NCBI GenBank assembly: GCA_015057705.1
Contig: SVDU01000005.1
Coordinates: 1-64,000, forward strand
DNA: 64,000 bases
Source of the DNA: Paenibacillaceae bacterium
Lineage (GTDB): Bacteria; Bacillota; Clostridia; Lachnospirales; Lachnospiraceae
Direction of reading: 5' to 3'
Below the pieces are notes generated by a model. That model ran no database searches and was not told the DNA's origin. It saw nothing but the letters and a program-made list of their open reading frames with translations. Made by a program: the position numbers and the translations under genes. This document shows, piece after piece, positions 7,117-15,442 of this stretch; position 1 is the first letter of the stretch; every line of letters begins with the position of its first letter.

Positions 7117-9291
7117 TTAAAATATATCTTTTAAATTCATGACTGCTTTTAAAATTGCAGAATCTGAGACCGGCTTATCAATGTATTCATCTATCATTCT
7201 GCGATTCTTTGCTTCCACAAGCTCTTTTGTCACACGGTCTGCCATAACAATGCGAATGACCCCGGGATACGGACCCTGTAAGGACATACAAAAATCCACT
7301 CCGCTTTTCCCTCTCACATACTGTTCCGTTACAACGGCAGCCACTTCCTGTTCTTTTAATATTTTTCTCGCCTCTTCAAAATCCATACAGGAAGTGAGAG
7401 GAACATCCAGCCTGCTAAAGCTTTTTTCCAAAAGACGTAATATTTTGGGATTATCATCTACAATCAAAATACGCAGAACCGGTCCTCCATCCACAAGTTT
7501 AATCTCCTCTCCCCGTTCCTTCTGCTCATTAACCGGAAGGTACATATGAAAGATGCTTCCTTTTCCCAGAGTGCTTTCTGCAAATACATAGCCTTTATGA
7601 GAATGAATAATCTGCTCCACCAGGGAAAGGCCAAGACCTGTCCCCTTTCCATTTTTCTTAGTGGTAAAAAACGGATCAAATATTTGTTTCATCACCTCAT
7701 CGCTCATTCCCTCCCCATCGTCTTCCACATCAATGCGGATATAATGTTCCCATCCCTCCGGCAGTGTGGAAAGCTTGTGCTTGGCCAGGTCCTCCCGATC
7801 CACCGTCTGGCATGATACACAAATGGTTCCTTCCCTGTGTCCGATGGCATGAATTGCGTTAACACAAATGTTTAATATCACCTGATTCAGCTGTGTTTCA
7901 TTGCCCAGGAAGCATTCTTCCTTCAGGGTAAATGATTCCTTAAGATGTATATTGGGAGGGCAGACAGAACTAACCATCTTTATCGCCCGTTTTAACACTT
8001 TCTCACCCTGAAGATTTTTAAAAGCCGTCTCCATATTTTTTCTGCTTAATGATGAGATCTGCTGGATAATTTCCTTTGCTTTTGTGGATGCCTCATAGAT
8101 TTCCGAGGCATTGTCATGATTCTCTGATTGTTCTGGCAGGTCCAGCATCAGAAGCTCTGCATAACCCATGATGGGAGTCAGAAGATTGTTAAATTCATGG
8201 GCAATTCCCCCTGTCATAGTTCCCATAATCTGAAGCCTCTGCTGATGTGCAATGGTTTCCTCACTCTGATGAATCTCTTCCAGTATTTTATTGAGCTCCA
8301 AAAGATATGTTATTTGTTCCGTATCCTTTCTCTTTTGAACCCTCAAATCTCCAATATATATAACCAGACCCATAACAATTGCCATTGCACAGAAAAATAC
8401 AAGACCCAGCTTGAAAAATCCGGCTGCTACAGGGATGTAGATATCATTGTAATCGATGACCGCACTGATGACCAGAAATCCATCTCCGATCTGTACCGGT
8501 GAATAGGCGCTGATCTTCTTTACCTCCGGAACCCCCGGATCAACCCACCAGTAAGAATAATACTCCGAAACACCTTCTTCTCCCCGGTTCTGTTTGTCGA
8601 TCATTTGCTTTAGGCTGGTTAAATCTACGCCTGGGAACATCTCTTTTCTCCCGGAAATTACATTAATTCCCCACTGCTGCTCCTGGGGGTGGGCCAGTAT
8701 AATGCCAGAAGAATCTTTTATGACAACATATCCATTTGTGCCAAGGCGAATTTTAGATACCAGTGATTTATAGTAGCTCCGTTCATTGATTACTATGGAG
8801 ATAGAACCCACATCAGGAATATCCCTCTTTAACACCAGGTACAGGTCTCCATTTTCCAGCTTACACTGAAGAAACTGTTCCGACCGGCTGATTGGTGTGA
8901 CTGAATATGTTTTCACCACACCATATCCCTTCATGCTTTTTATCATATCCCCACGTTTGTCTTCCACAATCACATCATAGACAAACCGTCTGTGATTGGA
9001 TACGTAATCCCCAATCATACTCCAGTCCCGTTTTCCGGTCTTTCTATAATTATCTTCTTCTGTATCATAAATTGTATTTAAATCTTCCTGATAACCTTCA
9101 ATAAAAACCTTTAAGTTCTCCCCCATACTCTGGGTTGTTAAAAGCATCTGCATTTTCTGATTGTTTATAATGGCATCCTTATAATCATTCCAGATACCAA
9201 ATGTGAGAAAGCAGAAAATAATCAGCACGACCGCCATTGCGCAACAGATAAATATTCCGGTATACTCTCTCTTTCCTTTTATATTATTCAT
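7117..9291 (-). CDS. Hybrid sensor histidine kinase, citrate locus
   Basis: About 724 residues. An N-terminal membrane helix is followed by an extracellular dCACHE-like sensor (residues ~40-300) and a second membrane helix (~305-330). A HisKA domain follows with the phospho-accepting His in GGIAHEFNNLLTP, then a HATPase domain (NILVNAIHA-like N-box, DDGEGM, GTGLGLSL). A C-terminal receiver domain closes the protein. That receiver keeps the acidic pair (VDDN) and the lysine (DKP), but its phospho-site reads VVTEQ, with Glu instead of Asp (codon 7324-7326). I chose the ATG at 9291, which follows AAAGGCAG. An upstream in-frame ATG at 9321 has no good ribosome binding site. It probably senses an external carboxylate such as citrate, with the divergent OmpR-type regulator as partner. 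Confidence 0.88.
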   Translation of the reverse strand: MNNIKGKREYTGIFICCAMAVVLIIFCFLTFGIWNDYKDAIINNQKMQMLLTTQSMGENLKVFIEGYQEDLNTIYDTEEDNYRKTGKRDWSMIGDYVSNHRRFVYDVIVEDKRGDMIKSMKGYGVVKTYSVTPISRSEQFLQCKLENGDLYLVLKRDIPDVGSISIVINERSYYKSLVSKIRLGTNGYVVIKDSSGIILAHPQEQQWGINVISGRKEMFPGVDLTSLKQMIDKQNRGEEGVSEYYSYWWVDPGVPEVKKISAYSPVQIGDGFLVISAVIDYNDIYIPVAAGFFKLGLVFFCAMAIVMGLVIYIGDLRVQKRKDTEQITYLLELNKILEEIHQSEETIAHQQRLQIMGTMTGGIAHEFNNLLTPIMGYAELLMLDLPEQSENHDNASEIYEASTKAKEIIQQISSLSRKNMETAFKNLQGEKVLKRAIKMVSSVCPPNIHLKESFTLKEECFLGNETQLNQVILNICVNAIHAIGHREGTICVSCQTVDREDLAKHKLSTLPEGWEHYIRIDVEDDGEGMSDEVMKQIFDPFFTTKKNGKGTGLGLSLVEQIIHSHKGYVFAESTLGKGSIFHMYLPVNEQKERGEEIKLVDGGPVLRILIVDDNPKILRLLEKSFSRLDVPLTSCMDFEEARKILKEQEVAAVVTEQYVRGKSGVDFCMSLQGPYPGVIRIVMADRVTKELVEAKNRRMIDEYIDKPVSDSAILKAVMNLKDIF

Positions 9292-9401
9292 GATTCTGCC
9301 TTTCGTTTGCTTCTTCCTCATTGACTTGTTCTATTATTAATATTATAATAAATTATAACATATTTCGATAAAATTCTACATGATTTTCATTGGGGGAAAC
9401 T

Positions 9402-10088
9402 ATGTCTGATAAAGTATTAATTGTAGATGATGATCCAGCTGTATTAAAACTGCTGGAAAAAGTCATGCACAGCAATGATTTGGAGACTACTGTGGCAGAC
9501 AGCGGCCTCGCTGCTCTTAACTGCATAAAAAATCATACATATGATATGATTCTTATGGATGTCATGCTGGGAGATATGGAAGGCTTTGAAGTCATTAAAA
9601 AGCTGCGTGGCCAGGGAATACAGACTCCCGTTATGATTGTCAGCGGACGAAATGAGGACTACGATTCCTTGTATGGACTGTCGTTAGGCGCCGATGATTA
9701 TATTACAAAGCCATTTCGCCCTCTTGTGCTGGGTGCCAAGGTGAAGGCGCTCATAAGACGCTACAAAAACCAGGTGCTGGACAGTTCCGATATTCTGGAA
9801 TGCGGTCCCTTTTCCTACAACACTTCTACCATGCGTTTTTATAACAAAGGGGAAGAGATCGTTCTCTCCTCCAAGGAAAGCAGCCTGATGCTGTTGTTTT
9901 TAAAGCATCCAGGACAGGTTTACACAAAAGAGATGATTTATGAGCACGTATGGGGAAACAGTGTGGCAGTTGATGATAACGCCATTATGGTTTATATCAA
10001 CCGTCTCCGCGGTAAAATCGAAGAGGACCGGCAAAAGCCGGCCCATATAGTAACTGTCAGAGGTCTGGGATACCGGTTTATCCCTTAG
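9402..10088 (+). CDS. OmpR-family response regulator, citrate locus
   Basis: A 228-residue two-domain regulator. The receiver (1-115) has the DDD acidic cluster, the phospho-site Asp in MILMDVMLG, the switch Ser (IVSGR) and the Lys in YITKPF. The C-terminal winged helix (about 130-228) ends in VRGLGYRFIP, the family hallmark. The ATG at 9402 has a GGGGG ribosome binding site 5 bp upstream. It is transcribed away from the hybrid kinase from an AT-rich shared promoter region, and its 3' end overlaps citC by 11 bp tail to tail. It likely activates citM-like, citDEFGC or both; no operator repeats were identified. Confidence 0.93.
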   Translation: MSDKVLIVDDDPAVLKLLEKVMHSNDLETTVADSGLAALNCIKNHTYDMILMDVMLGDMEGFEVIKKLRGQGIQTPVMIVSGRNEDYDSLYGLSLGADDYITKPFRPLVLGAKVKALIRRYKNQVLDSSDILECGPFSYNTSTMRFYNKGEEIVLSSKESSLMLLFLKHPGQVYTKEMIYEHVWGNSVAVDDNAIMVYINRLRGKIEEDRQKPAHIVTVRGLGYRFIP

Positions 10089-11103
10089 GCCTCTGGCCTT
10101 TTTTTATTTCCAGATATTTAAGAGTGGTCTCAGGTACCACTTCCTTAATGTGATGAAAGTCTCCCTTTTCATACCAGGCTCTCACCATGGAGGCACTGAC
10201 AGGAGTCCCTTTCAACTGTTTTCTTTCAAATTCAACTACTTCAATCCCATATTGAGGCAGAATCTCTTTCATCTGCTCATTGTACTGTCCTGTTATGGCA
10301 CAGTTTGGCTCTGTACCCACAAAACGTCTGGTGATCTTAAGTTCCGGAGCAATACGGCGTGCGAATAAAGTCAGATCCAAAAGGCAGTTGGCCTTTTGAG
10401 CCTGGGCTTTCTCCTTAATAAAATAGGTAGGAAAAGTGGCTGCCGAAATAACAAAATCCGAGGACCGGTGAACAATCACCTTTGATAAATCACTGACGCC
10501 TTCCTTTACTAACTGATAACGGTCTTCCGCATGAAAAAAACTCCTGTCATCAGATAAAACAAGTACATGAAGATAGTCGCAATTATGAAGTGCCTGTTCC
10601 ACCAGATAACGGTGTCCATTGGTAAATGGATTGCAGTTTACCACCATGCAGCCGATTACGGAACCGGATTCCAGCGCTTCTTTGGGAGATTCCTCTTTTA
10701 AGCGGTGTATAAACTGATCAAAGCCATCTTTCCGGTTTTCCATAAAAAGAATTTCCCCAGTCTTAAGTACACTATAAAATCCCAGATTCTCAAACATCTC
10801 CTGGTTTTCCGGTTTTGTGTAAAGAAGGATATGGGATCTTCCCTTTTCAAATTCATACTGAACCAGTGCAGAAACAATGGTTGCCGCCAGTCCGAAGCCC
10901 CTGGCTTCCTGATCCACCGCGATACATTTCAGCACATTGTCATGAGCAGATCCGGTTGCCACGATTCTGTAATTCTCATCTAAAAGACAGATGGTATACT
11001 CAATCCCTTCATCGTAATCCAATTGATTTAAGGTAAGAAACGCCTTCAACCGTTCCAGCTCTTTCCCCCGGAAAGGTCTCCCTTCCAGTCTCATGAATTC
11101 CAT
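10078..11103 (-). CDS. citC: [Citrate lyase] ligase CitC
   Basis: Activates citrate lyase by acetylating the thiol of the CitD prosthetic group, using acetate and ATP. The 341 residues match the family: an N-terminal GNAT-like region (residues ~20-130) and a C-terminal nucleotidyltransferase domain with the NPFTNGH motif (HxGH-type) near residue 160. The ATG at 11103 follows a perfect GGGGAGGAG. This start lies inside citG, so the two genes overlap by 95 bp. The last codons overlap the convergent response regulator gene. It is last in the citDEFGC run. Confidence 0.93.
   Translation of the reverse strand: MEFMRLEGRPFRGKELERLKAFLTLNQLDYDEGIEYTICLLDENYRIVATGSAHDNVLKCIAVDQEARGFGLAATIVSALVQYEFEKGRSHILLYTKPENQEMFENLGFYSVLKTGEILFMENRKDGFDQFIHRLKEESPKEALESGSVIGCMVVNCNPFTNGHRYLVEQALHNCDYLHVLVLSDDRSFFHAEDRYQLVKEGVSDLSKVIVHRSSDFVISAATFPTYFIKEKAQAQKANCLLDLTLFARRIAPELKITRRFVGTEPNCAITGQYNEQMKEILPQYGIEVVEFERKQLKGTPVSASMVRAWYEKGDFHHIKEVVPETTLKYLEIKKGQRPKG
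10085..10107 (+). terminator. Compact terminator of the response regulator, inside citC
   Basis: AGGCC-TCT-GGCCT followed by seven T begins at the regulator stop codon. The same bases encode the last residues of citC on the other strand, so the terminator is embedded in coding sequence. Confidence 0.6.
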
Positions 11104-11995
11104 AGGCTCCTCCCCACTTACCAGTTAACTGTGTGAGAAATATAGTGACAGCAAGAAGATCTGCACTTCCTCCCGGACTGATATTCTTTTTCACAAACCA
11201 CTGATCCATTTCTTTTAATAAAAAGAGACTCTCTTTCCTATAGGCGCCTCCGTCTTCAATAAACCTGGCAGCAATGTCCTTCACCTGTTTTAACACCACA
11301 GGATTATGCCTGGAAAGAATGTTTGAATCGTCCACCTGGCTCATAAGATGGAACAGGGTCTCCAGCTTAGTACTGTTCCATTCCTGTCCTTTATAAAGAC
11401 CCGCAGTCATCACAGGCAGTGAAATATGAAATACAGAGGAATAGCCACTGATAGCTTCCCCCCTGGCACCGGTCAGACCGTATTTCTGAAGGTTTTTTTC
11501 ACCTTTCGAAACAAAGTGATCCATGCTTTGTACTTCTTTCACCAGAACATCTCTGACCATTGCCTGTTCCATCTCTATCAGCTGTTTTAAAGTAACTTTT
11601 CCAAAAGTGCGGTGGCAGGCTCCTGCTGCCCCGCATAAAATCCCAAGATGAAAGACCAGCCCCTTGTGTGTATTCACTCCTCCAGTCGCCTGATACATAG
11701 CCCGTTCTGCCAGAATTCCGATTCTGCGAATGGTTTCAAATAACACAGGAGGCGCTTCCCACAACCTCTCCCCCTCAAGAGCCATTGTGACAAAATAAGG
11801 CTTTAGGGCCTTGGCGCTCCGTTCAAAAGAGGCCACATTCATATCCGTATGGGCCCCATTGGAATAAGGATCCACTAACCCCGGCTTTGGAAGCGTATAA
11901 ACCTCCTCCAAAAGCGCACCGTATGCCAGTTTTCCAATCCGATATGCAGCTTCTTCTTCCTTTGAAGGAACGTTCACACAAGACCCGCTTTGCAT
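11009..11995 (-). CDS. citG: Triphosphoribosyl-dephospho-CoA synthase CitG
   Basis: Makes the precursor of the citrate lyase prosthetic group, 2'-(5''-triphosphoribosyl)-3'-dephospho-CoA, from ATP and dephospho-CoA. Recognisable motifs are PKPGLVD near the N-terminus, GGVNTHKG, the TGARGEA segment and SPGGSADLLA near residue 280. The family normally ends shortly after that last motif. Here about 32 further residues are encoded within the citC-overlapping stretch. The ATG at 11995 follows AGGAG and lies 3 bp after the citF stop, indicating translational coupling. Confidence 0.93.
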   Translation of the reverse strand: MQSGSCVNVPSKEEEAAYRIGKLAYGALLEEVYTLPKPGLVDPYSNGAHTDMNVASFERSAKALKPYFVTMALEGERLWEAPPVLFETIRRIGILAERAMYQATGGVNTHKGLVFHLGILCGAAGACHRTFGKVTLKQLIEMEQAMVRDVLVKEVQSMDHFVSKGEKNLQKYGLTGARGEAISGYSSVFHISLPVMTAGLYKGQEWNSTKLETLFHLMSQVDDSNILSRHNPVVLKQVKDIAARFIEDGGAYRKESLFLLKEMDQWFVKKNISPGGSADLLAVTIFLTQLTGKWGGAYGIHETGRETFPGERAGTVEGVSYLKSIGLR

Positions 11996-11998
11996 TGT

Positions 11999-13561
11999 CT
12001 ATTCTCCTGAAAATTCAAATTTTTTAATCTTACGGACCACATCCATTACTGTACCATCACGTCCTTCAATGATTCCCACTACTTTATCATCAAATTGCAC
12101 CCGCTCCGGCTCTCCTACGATGGAAAATGCAATATCCCGCAATTCCTCAATGGTTTTAAACGGAAGATCCACATTCTTCATGGCATCAATTAAATCCTGT
12201 CTTCTGGGATTAATTGCAATACCGTAATCCGTTATTACCACGTCAATGGATTCCCCAGGAGTGGTAACTGTTGTCACGTCGGTACAGATGGCTGGAATTC
12301 TTCCCTGTAAAAGAGGTGCAATTACGATGGTGCATTTTGCGCCAGCCGCCGTATCCGGATGGCCTCCCTGGGCGCCGGTAATAATACCGTCAGAGCCGAC
12401 CACAACGTTACAGTTAAAATTCACATCTACTTCAAGCGCAGCCAGAATTACGAAATCCAGCTTATTAACCACCGCTCCTTTATTAAACGGATCGGCATAT
12501 TCACCGGCACTAATGCGGAAATGTCTGGGATTAATTACAGACTCCACTGCATTTAAGTCAAAATCCTGGGTATCAAGCAGTGCATCTACCTGATTGTTTT
12601 CCAAAAGATCGCACATGGGTTTTGTTAACCCACCCACGCCGAACTTCATTCGTATGTTTCTCTCTTTCATAATTTTAGAAAGAGATATGGTTGAAGCAAT
12701 GGAAGCACCGCCCACACCAGTCTGATAAGAAAATCCGTCTTTGAAATACGGTGTATTTACTACGAACTGTGTACAATAATCTGCCATCATCAGCTTTCTC
12801 ATATCTGTGGTGGGCTTGGCGGCTCCTGTAGCGATTTTATCGGGATTTCCAATCTCATCAACCACAACCACGTAATCTACCTTTGTCATGGAAATATGGG
12901 CAGGAAAGTTTGGAAATGGAACCAGGCAGTCAGTAATAGCAACCACTTTATCCGCATAATCCGCATCAACCATGGAGTAAGAAAGCACACCGCAATCGGA
13001 CTTTCCGCCGATTCCACGGCAGTTGCCGTAATCATCACAGGTAGGAGAACCAATAAATGCAATATCAATTCTCACTTCTCCAGTCTCTATGGCACGGACT
13101 CTGCCGCCGTGGGAACGCATAACAGCCAGTCCTTTCAGTTTTCCTTCTGAAATAGCACGACCGATTTTTCCTCTGACACCGGAGGACTGAATGTTAGTAA
13201 TTGTTCCGTCTTCTATAAATTCCACCAGCTTATCATGTGCTTTCCCCAGAGAGCTTGCGCAAATGGTAATATCCTTAATTCCCATTTTGTGGATCTCTTC
13301 CATTACCATGTTAACTACATAATCTCCATCCCGGAAATGATGGTGAAAGCCCAGTGTCATCCCATCCTGAATTCCGCATTTTACCAGAACTTCATGAATG
13401 TTCTCTACCAGCTTACTTCCCTCTGAATTAATGACACATCTGGTAGAAGGACCGTCTTTTTTATATTCATATCCATCAAAATAGTGATTTCCTTTAAATG
13501 GTTCTTTTCCTGTTATTTTTAAGATTTCTTCCGGAATCTCTCTTCCTACTGCATTGATCAT
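11999..13561 (-). CDS. citF: Citrate lyase alpha subunit (citrate CoA-transferase)
   Basis: Transfers citryl onto the acyl-carrier CitD, forming citryl-ACP and releasing acetate. About 520 residues, the normal size. The sequence shows the Gly-rich GVGGASIAST and VVVGSDGIITGAQGGHPDTAAGA segments of the family. I placed the start at the ATG at 13561, which follows AAAGGAG and reads MINAVGREIP as in other CitF proteins. A longer frame to 13642 lies inside citE. The gap to citE is 1 bp. It is part of the citDEFGC operon; the three structural subunits are adjacent. Confidence 0.95.
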   Translation of the reverse strand: MINAVGREIPEEILKITGKEPFKGNHYFDGYEYKKDGPSTRCVINSEGSKLVENIHEVLVKCGIQDGMTLGFHHHFRDGDYVVNMVMEEIHKMGIKDITICASSLGKAHDKLVEFIEDGTITNIQSSGVRGKIGRAISEGKLKGLAVMRSHGGRVRAIETGEVRIDIAFIGSPTCDDYGNCRGIGGKSDCGVLSYSMVDADYADKVVAITDCLVPFPNFPAHISMTKVDYVVVVDEIGNPDKIATGAAKPTTDMRKLMMADYCTQFVVNTPYFKDGFSYQTGVGGASIASTISLSKIMKERNIRMKFGVGGLTKPMCDLLENNQVDALLDTQDFDLNAVESVINPRHFRISAGEYADPFNKGAVVNKLDFVILAALEVDVNFNCNVVVGSDGIITGAQGGHPDTAAGAKCTIVIAPLLQGRIPAICTDVTTVTTPGESIDVVITDYGIAINPRRQDLIDAMKNVDLPFKTIEELRDIAFSIVGEPERVQFDDKVVGIIEGRDGTVMDVVRKIKKFEFSGE

Positions 13562-13562
13562 C

Positions 13563-14465
13563 TTATAAATCTCCTTTATATACGCCGGAAGCCTTTGCCA
13601 GTTCAATGGTTCTCCTAGCTCCGTCATAAAATGCAATGTCAATCATCTTTCCATCTACTGTAAATACACCGATTCCCATTTCCTTTTTCTCTTCAATCTC
13701 CCTTACCACCTTTTCTGCAAAGATGATGTCTTTTCCAGAAGGGGTAAAAATATCATGAACAATTGGAATCTGGCGGGGATTAACAATTGACTTTCCGTCA
13801 AATCCCATAAGATGAATTGTCTCCACATCACGGCGGAAGCCTTCCATATCATCAAGGTTTGTATATACGGTGTCAAAGCACTGTACCTTTGCCGCTCTTG
13901 CAGCAATGATTAAATTCTGTCTGGCTCCCATGAGCTCAATACCCGTACCTGTAATGCGGGTCTGCAAATCTTTTGTATAATCTCCTCCTGACAGAGCAAT
14001 TCCAAAGAGACGGTCTGATGCTTCACAGATATCCAGAGCCTTCATAACACCTCTTGCCGATTCTATTGCCGCCATTATAAGGATCATACCTTCCGGCAAT
14101 CCAAAATCCTTCTCTGCCTTTAAAATCTCCTCTTCCACTCTGTGAACGTCTTTGGGACATTCCACTTTTGGAATACGGATGGCATCACATCCACCAGCTA
14201 CTGCGCAGCGGATGTCCTCCTGCCAGTATGGCGTATCAAGCCCGTTAATTCTTACCACCCGTTCACATCCTCTGTAATCAATCTCTTTAAGAGCATGATA
14301 CAGGGAAAATCTGGCAGCGTCTTTTTGGTTTTCTGCAACTGCATCCTCTAAATCAAGGATGATGCTGTCGGGTCTATAAATATAGGGATCCTTAATAAGT
14401 CCCGGTTTCTGGGCATTTAAAAACATCATGGTTCTTCTGAGCCGCTTCTTCACTAAATTGATCAT
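13563..14465 (-). CDS. citE: Citrate lyase beta subunit (citryl-ACP lyase)
   Basis: Cleaves citryl-ACP to oxaloacetate and acetyl-ACP, a Mg-dependent reaction of the HpcH/HpaI aldolase fold. About 300 residues with RRTMMFLNAQKP, DSIILDLEDAV (metal-binding acidic residues), RINGLDT, IPKVE and a late GFDGKSIVNPRQIP segment. The ATG at 14465 follows GGGGAGG and overlaps the citD stop by 4 bp (ATGA). An ATG at 14483 would sit on the ribosome binding site and is rejected. Translational coupling with citD fits equal-subunit assembly of the lyase complex. Confidence 0.95.
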   Translation of the reverse strand: MINLVKKRLRRTMMFLNAQKPGLIKDPYIYRPDSIILDLEDAVAENQKDAARFSLYHALKEIDYRGCERVVRINGLDTPYWQEDIRCAVAGGCDAIRIPKVECPKDVHRVEEEILKAEKDFGLPEGMILIMAAIESARGVMKALDICEASDRLFGIALSGGDYTKDLQTRITGTGIELMGARQNLIIAARAAKVQCFDTVYTNLDDMEGFRRDVETIHLMGFDGKSIVNPRQIPIVHDIFTPSGKDIIFAEKVVREIEEKKEMGIGVFTVDGKMIDIAFYDGARRTIELAKASGVYKGDL

Positions 14466-14761
14466 TCTAAAGCACCTCCCCATAAAGCATTGACAAATTG
14501 ATCCATAGAGCGGGATACGGCCGCTTCTACCCTGGCTTTGATGGTGCAGTCCAGAGCGCCCTTGTCTACCATGGAAATTTTTATATTATCCACTCCCAGG
14601 TGACTCAGAGTTTCAAATACCACTTTTCTGATTTGGTTGCCATACTGATTGATCACTGCACTTTCCAGTGTAAAATCGATTCTTCCGTCTCCTGGCTCAA
14701 CAGTTACCTGACAGTCACTGGATTCCAGCGTTCCGGCCATAGCCGGTCTTTCTATCTCCAT
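14462..14761 (-). CDS. citD: Citrate lyase gamma subunit (acyl carrier protein)
   Basis: A 99-residue acyl carrier that bears the phosphoribosyl-dephospho-CoA group on a serine. The N-terminal AGTLESSDCQV motif places the modified Ser at residue 14. DNIKISMVDKGALDC is the conserved distal segment. The start follows AAAGGGAGGC. It is the first gene of citDEFGC and is preceded by about 85 bp with no gene after the citX terminator, so an operon promoter probably lies at 14762-14847. Confidence 0.95.
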   Translation of the reverse strand: MEIERPAMAGTLESSDCQVTVEPGDGRIDFTLESAVINQYGNQIRKVVFETLSHLGVDNIKISMVDKGALDCTIKARVEAAVSRSMDQFVNALWGGALE

Positions 14762-14847
14762 TTTGTTTAAAGCCTCCCTTTTATTTTCTATAACTTCAGT
14801 TTACATGGGGAATCTTAACTCTGGAAAAAATGTACCTTAAAAAATAT

Positions 14848-14890
14848 TAAGAAAGGAAGCCTGCATTTTCGTGCAGTGCTTCCTTTCTTA
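14848..14890 (-). terminator. Terminator between citX and citD
   Basis: A long stem (TAAGAAAGGAAGC at 14848-14860 pairs with 14878-14890) with an inner CTGCA/TGCAG extension. On the minus strand it is followed by AATATTTTTT. It separates the MATE-citX unit from citDEFGC. Confidence 0.85.
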
Positions 14891-14905
14891 CCTGTTAAAT
14901 ACTAA

Positions 14906-15439
14906 TTATACTTCCTGGTGCTTTTGATAGTCCCGGATCATACTCTCTACTTTATGCATCAGCTCCTCAACGGAATGGGTTCTGTTTCTGGCACACCCTT
15001 TGGCCTCCTGCCCGCAGATGAAACAGGTGCGTGCAGGTGCAGAAACAGATGATCTGCTCATACTGATACCTTCTATATTATAAACGTCAATATCCCAGAG
15101 GCGGCCTAATGGGTGAGTTTCTTCCAGTCCGACAGCCAGCTCCTTCACCAGGACAGGGTCTGCACAGTCCAGAACATAGAATTTCATAAATCCAGCATTC
15201 TCTGACACTCCGGTCATCTCTTTTATTATTATGCCCGAATCAGATACTCCCTGCTCTAATGTCCTGGTTCCCACCTCAAAAGCAAACAAAATATCCTCAG
15301 AAGTTTTAATGGGACCCGGTATGTTCATTGCCATTGTCATCGTCACCAGTCCCTTATATTTTCCCCTCAGTTCTTCCTGAATTCTGGCTTTTCTTTCGCG
15401 GAATTGAAGCATTTCTTCAAGTTCGACATATCGATTCAT
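14906..15439 (-). CDS. citX: Apo-citrate lyase phosphoribosyl-dephospho-CoA transferase CitX
   Basis: Attaches the prosthetic group made by CitG to the Ser of CitD. The 177 residues show the family's MNIPGP and GRLWDIDVYN motifs, and a C-terminal CFICG...CARNRTHS region in which conserved Cys and Arg residues cluster. The start is 3 bp after the stop of the upstream MATE gene, so the two are cotranscribed. It lies outside the citDEFGC run, separated from it by a terminator, so holoenzyme maturation may be set independently of subunit synthesis. Confidence 0.93.
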   Translation of the reverse strand: MNRYVELEEMLQFRERKARIQEELRGKYKGLVTMTMAMNIPGPIKTSEDILFAFEVGTRTLEQGVSDSGIIIKEMTGVSENAGFMKFYVLDCADPVLVKELAVGLEETHPLGRLWDIDVYNIEGISMSRSSVSAPARTCFICGQEAKGCARNRTHSVEELMHKVESMIRDYQKHQEV

Positions 15440-15442
15440 AAT

